Source: an uncultured Victivallales bacterium
GTDB lineage: Bacteria > Verrucomicrobiota > Lentisphaeria > Oligosphaerales > JAFGRS01
DNA length: 8,203 nucleotides
Assembly (NCBI GenBank): GCA_903834675.1
Contig: CAILKC010000633.1
Coordinates: 1-8,203, forward strand
Direction of reading: 5' to 3'
Part shown: positions 6,035 to 8,203 of the stretch, piece after piece
How positions within the stretch are numbered: position 1 is the first letter of the stretch
Layout of the letters: each line of letters begins with the position of its first letter
Made by a program: the position numbers and the translations under genes
Notes under the pieces: generated by a model
What the model was told of the DNA's origin: nothing
The model's database searches: none
What the model saw: the letters and a program-made list of their open reading frames with translations, nothing else

Positions 6035-7873
6035 TCACTCGGCCATCTGCTGCTCGGCCAGGGGGACCCAGAAGCTGTTTACATCAGTCCCCAGCGGGTA
6101 GACGTTGACGTTACGATAGCGCTTGTGGATGGCGGTGAGGCTGTAGGGACAGACCAGGAAGGTATAGGGCTGTTCCTCGTGGAGGATGGCGTGAAAGCGC
6201 CGATAGAGCGCGTTCCGCCGATCCGGGTCGAACTCCCGCCGGGCGGTCTCGATGAGCTTATCCGCCTCGGCGTTCTCGAAGCCGCAGTAGTTCGAACTCT
6301 TCTTCTTACGCGCCTCGGAGGAGTGCCAGAGTTGGAAGGGATCCTGCTCGTACGACAGGCTCCAGCCCAGGCCGCAGGCGTCAAAGTTCCACTCGTTCAG
6401 CCGCTCGGTGTACACATTCCACTCCATCTCGACGATGTTCATGATCACGCCCACCTTCGCCATGTCCTCCTTCAGCATCGGCGCGATGCGGCTGTAGTAG
6501 GGATGGTTGCTGATCAGCAGGAAGGTGAACTCGAAGCGCTTACCATTCTTGTCCAGGATGTTGTCGCCGTTGGTATCGGACCAGCCCGCCTCGGCCAGGA
6601 GCTGCTTGGCGCGCGCCGGGTCGAAGGGCCAGGGTGCGATGGTCTGGTCGTAGCACGGGCTGTCGATGAAGAAGGGGCCGCTGATGATGCGGCCCAGGCC
6701 GCGGTAGACGTCCTTGAGGATGCGTTCGCGGTCCACCAGATGCGTCATGGCCTGGCGCACCCGCCGGTCGGCGAACGGCTCGGTGCGCAGATTCCAGCCG
6801 ATGTAGAAGTAGACGCGGCGGGTTTCCTCCATCTTGCGGAAGACGTCGGCGAAGCGGCTGTCCCCGGTCTGGTCGGTCCACTGGTCCGTGGTCAGCCCGG
6901 TACGGTCCACCTCGCCCTTGCGCAGCGCTTGCAGCGCCGCGTTGGGCTCCTTGATCATCTTGAACCGCATGACCTTCAGGTGGGGTTTCAGGCCGTAGTA
7001 GTTCTCGTTGCGGGTGAAGACGACCTCGGCGCCCTTCTCCCAGTGGTCGAAGACCCAGGGGCCGCAGCCCACGATCAGGCGGTTGCGGAGGTCATTTTCG
7101 TTGAACTCATCAGGCTTGTCGGGGCTGAAGGCGTAGAAGTGGCGCGGCAGTGGGGAGAGGCCGAGGGTCATGCTCTCGCTGAGGAAGTAGGGTTCGCGCC
7201 AGACGACCTTGAAGGTGTAGTCATCGACGATCTCGATGCGGTCCAGGTCGCTGAAGTAATTACGCACCGGCTCGCAGTGGATGCCGGGGTTGCGGATGAC
7301 ATCGATATAGAAGGCGAAGTCCCGGGAGGTGACGGGGACCTGGGTGAAGGTCGTGCCGGAGGTGGGGTCGGTGACGTCGTGCCAGTAGACGCCGCGGCGG
7401 AGGTGGATGGTGTAGGTGAGCTGGTCGGCGCTGATCTGCCAGCGGTCGGCCAGCAGCGGCTCCCAGCGTGTCGGCTCTTTCAGGTTGCGGCTGGCCAGCG
7501 AGTCATAGGTGAGTTCCCAGTATGAGGCTACGATGGCGTCGTTGTTGATGATGGCGTTGAGGTTCGCAGTCTCGGCGCCAACGCGGGTAATCATGCCGCC
7601 GCCGTCGACCGCCGCGGGCTCGCGCAGGTCGGCATTGGCGAAGCGGCCGTGCGCGGTGGCGCCACTGGCGGAGCCCTTGAAGGCAACGTCGCCCTCGGTA
7701 ATGGCCCGCCGCAGGCGCTCGCTCTCCGCCCGCAGAGCCTGAATCTCGCGCACCGTTGTCTCGGTGCGCAGCCGCAGCACGTCGGTGGCCCCGATCAGCA
7801 GGTAAAAGCCCACGGCCACGACTAGGGTCAAGACCGTGAGGATGGCATGGGTATAGCCCGACCGATTCGCCAT
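6035..7873 (-). CDS. ABC transporter solute-binding protein, family 5 (peptide-type), membrane-anchored
   Basis: A 612-residue extracytoplasmic capture protein (SBP_bac_5 family, as in OppA/DppA), first gene of the importer operon. Residues 9-30 form a hydrophobic helix with no lipobox cysteine and no good signal peptidase site. Residues about 33-60 (LRLRTETTVREIQALRAESE and following) look like a coiled coil. The binding domain starts near 95 with GAETANLNAIINNDAIVASY and WEPLLADRW, then LTYTIHLRRGVYWHD (152-166). It continues with GCGPWVFDHWEKGAEVVFTRNENYYG (269-294), then RRVRQAMTHLVDRERIL (370-386), AKQLLAEAGW followed by a DTNGDNILDKNGK acidic loop (422-445), and DPFQLWHSS (511-519). The start at 7873 is preferred over ATGs at 7891 and 7888 because GAGGGAG (7880-7886) lies 6 nt upstream. 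Family and operon context point to peptide import, but related proteins bind sugars, metals chelates or antibiotics, so the ligand is open. Confidence 0.93.
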   Translation of the reverse strand: MANRSGYTHAILTVLTLVVAVGFYLLIGATDVLRLRTETTVREIQALRAESERLRRAITEGDVAFKGSASGATAHGRFANADLREPAAVDGGGMITRVGAETANLNAIINNDAIVASYWELTYDSLASRNLKEPTRWEPLLADRWQISADQLTYTIHLRRGVYWHDVTDPTSGTTFTQVPVTSRDFAFYIDVIRNPGIHCEPVRNYFSDLDRIEIVDDYTFKVVWREPYFLSESMTLGLSPLPRHFYAFSPDKPDEFNENDLRNRLIVGCGPWVFDHWEKGAEVVFTRNENYYGLKPHLKVMRFKMIKEPNAALQALRKGEVDRTGLTTDQWTDQTGDSRFADVFRKMEETRRVYFYIGWNLRTEPFADRRVRQAMTHLVDRERILKDVYRGLGRIISGPFFIDSPCYDQTIAPWPFDPARAKQLLAEAGWSDTNGDNILDKNGKRFEFTFLLISNHPYYSRIAPMLKEDMAKVGVIMNIVEMEWNVYTERLNEWNFDACGLGWSLSYEQDPFQLWHSSEARKKKSSNYCGFENAEADKLIETARREFDPDRRNALYRRFHAILHEEQPYTFLVCPYSLTAIHKRYRNVNVYPLGTDVNSFWVPLAEQQMAE

Positions 7874-7879
7874 GAAACA

Positions 7880-7886
7880 CTCCCTC
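7880..7886 (-). promoter_or_regulatory. Ribosome binding site deciding the binding-protein start
   Basis: GAGGGAG on the minus strand lies 6 nt before the ATG at 7873. The ATGs at 7891 and 7888 would put this site inside the coding sequence and themselves have only a poorly spaced GGGGTG upstream. Confidence 0.65.
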
Positions 7887-7926
7887 ATCACACCCCGGCT
7901 GCCGCGCCCACTGTAGCGGCTGGAAT

Positions 7927-8107
7927 CTCTTGCAGAGCCCTTGTCTCACCAGCATCCCGCCTGGAGCCGGCGGTCCGCTCGGGCGTAGCCAGGGCTTCCG
8001 CCGTACCTGCGGGTCTTGCAGACGGCGGGTACTGCGAACCGCCGCGGCGGACCCGAAACGGGCTGGGCATTGCGGGCTCCAGGGCCAGACGCGGGGTTCT
8101 GCAAGAG
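7927..8107 (+). repeat. MITE-like element containing third copy of the dispersed repeat
   Basis: This segment lies upstream of the importer operon. Between about 7956 and 8083 it matches, on the plus strand, the repeat that on the minus strand forms codons about 14-55 of the dppD-type gene. It shares ctggagccg, then gggtc.tgca.acggcgg.tac.gcgaacc, and after a short insertion of gccgcggcgg, cccg.aacgggct and gcgggctccagg. A CCGCC-TGGAGCC-GGCGG hairpin sits at 7957-7973. The segment is bounded by imperfect inverted repeats: ctcttgcagagccc (7927-7940) and, reverse-complemented, 8094-8107, matching at 13 of 14 bases. No target-site duplication was seen, and no protein is encoded. The repeat relationship is directly visible; the mobile-element reading is inference. 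Confidence 0.6.
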
Positions 8108-8203
8108 CCTCGCTAATCTACCTGCGGCAAGGGTTCGGCTCAAGGCAGTGGGGCGCAAGGGGTGCATGTCAGCTCCGTAGGGGTTTGCTTGTATGACACT
8201 TGC
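8108..8203. other. Non-coding right end, nothing recognised
   Basis: No open frame with protein-like features, RNA gene or clear promoter was recognised in this stretch. It may be the start of an intergenic region or the edge of a gene beyond the window. Confidence 0.4.

Noticed and set aside
6125..7525. Plus-strand open frame of 466 codons
   Set aside because: It is antisense to the binding-protein gene, which has clear family 5 motifs. The plus frame is a compositional mirror.
7910..7938. Possible operon promoter on the minus strand with TACAGT as -10
   Set aside because: At 17-nt spacing the -35 position reads GCTCTG, which does not resemble a -35 box. No better pair was found in 7874-7960.
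7847..8116. Plus-strand open frame running through the upstream repeat
   Set aside because: It begins inside the binding-protein gene on the other strand and mainly translates repeat sequence. There is no ribosome binding site or domain.

Overview
The window is a stretch of high-GC bacterial chromosome. It carries one complete peptide-type ABC importer operon on the minus strand (7873 down to 1499), a convergent cyclophilin-type peptidyl-prolyl isomerase gene on the plus strand (796-1512), and two repeat-rich non-coding stretches at the ends (1-795 and 7874-8203). No rRNA, tRNA, CRISPR array, integrase or intact transposase was seen. The exported isomerase, the periplasmic binding protein and the abundance of REP-like palindromes suggest a diderm bacterium. 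The short DGR..EG.V..G.Y motif domain in front of the isomerase would fit a Planctomycetota/PVC-like lineage or a related candidate phylum. That placement is a low-confidence inference from composition and style, not from a marker gene.

Left end (1-795): there is no intact gene. A 73-codon remnant of a REP-associated (IS200-like, Y1/HUH) transposase lies on the minus strand at 156-374. It is bracketed by two related palindromic elements in opposite orientation (44-72 and 430-459), and further hairpins follow to about 603. The isomerase gene starts at 796.

Importer operon, in order of transcription: solute-binding protein (7873-6035), permease DppB/OppB-type (6006-4987, GTG start), permease DppC/OppC-type (4994-3768), ATPase DppD/OppD-type (3750-2524) and ATPase DppF/OppF-type (2527-1499). 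Gaps are 28 nt, -8 nt, 17 nt and -4 nt, so the five genes look co-transcribed and translationally coupled. Together they make a full SBP-dependent oligopeptide/dipeptide-family importer: a capture protein, two membrane channel subunits and two ATPases. The last gene overlaps the 3' end of the convergent isomerase by 14 nt.

The most interesting signal is a dispersed structured repeat. Two tandem 72-bp units, with a 58-bp perfect core, sit in frame inside the 5' end of the dppD-type gene and appear to be translated as an extra N-terminal segment of about 68 residues. A diverged third copy lies in reverse orientation just upstream of the operon (about 7956-8083). A hairpin shared between the dppD copy and the upstream copy keeps the same 7-nt loop and shows a compensatory base-pair change in its stem, which suggests selection on DNA or RNA structure. 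Other oddities are a solute-binding protein that looks membrane-anchored with a coiled coil and no lipobox, and a DppC-type permease with about 100 extra residues including two extra hydrophobic segments.
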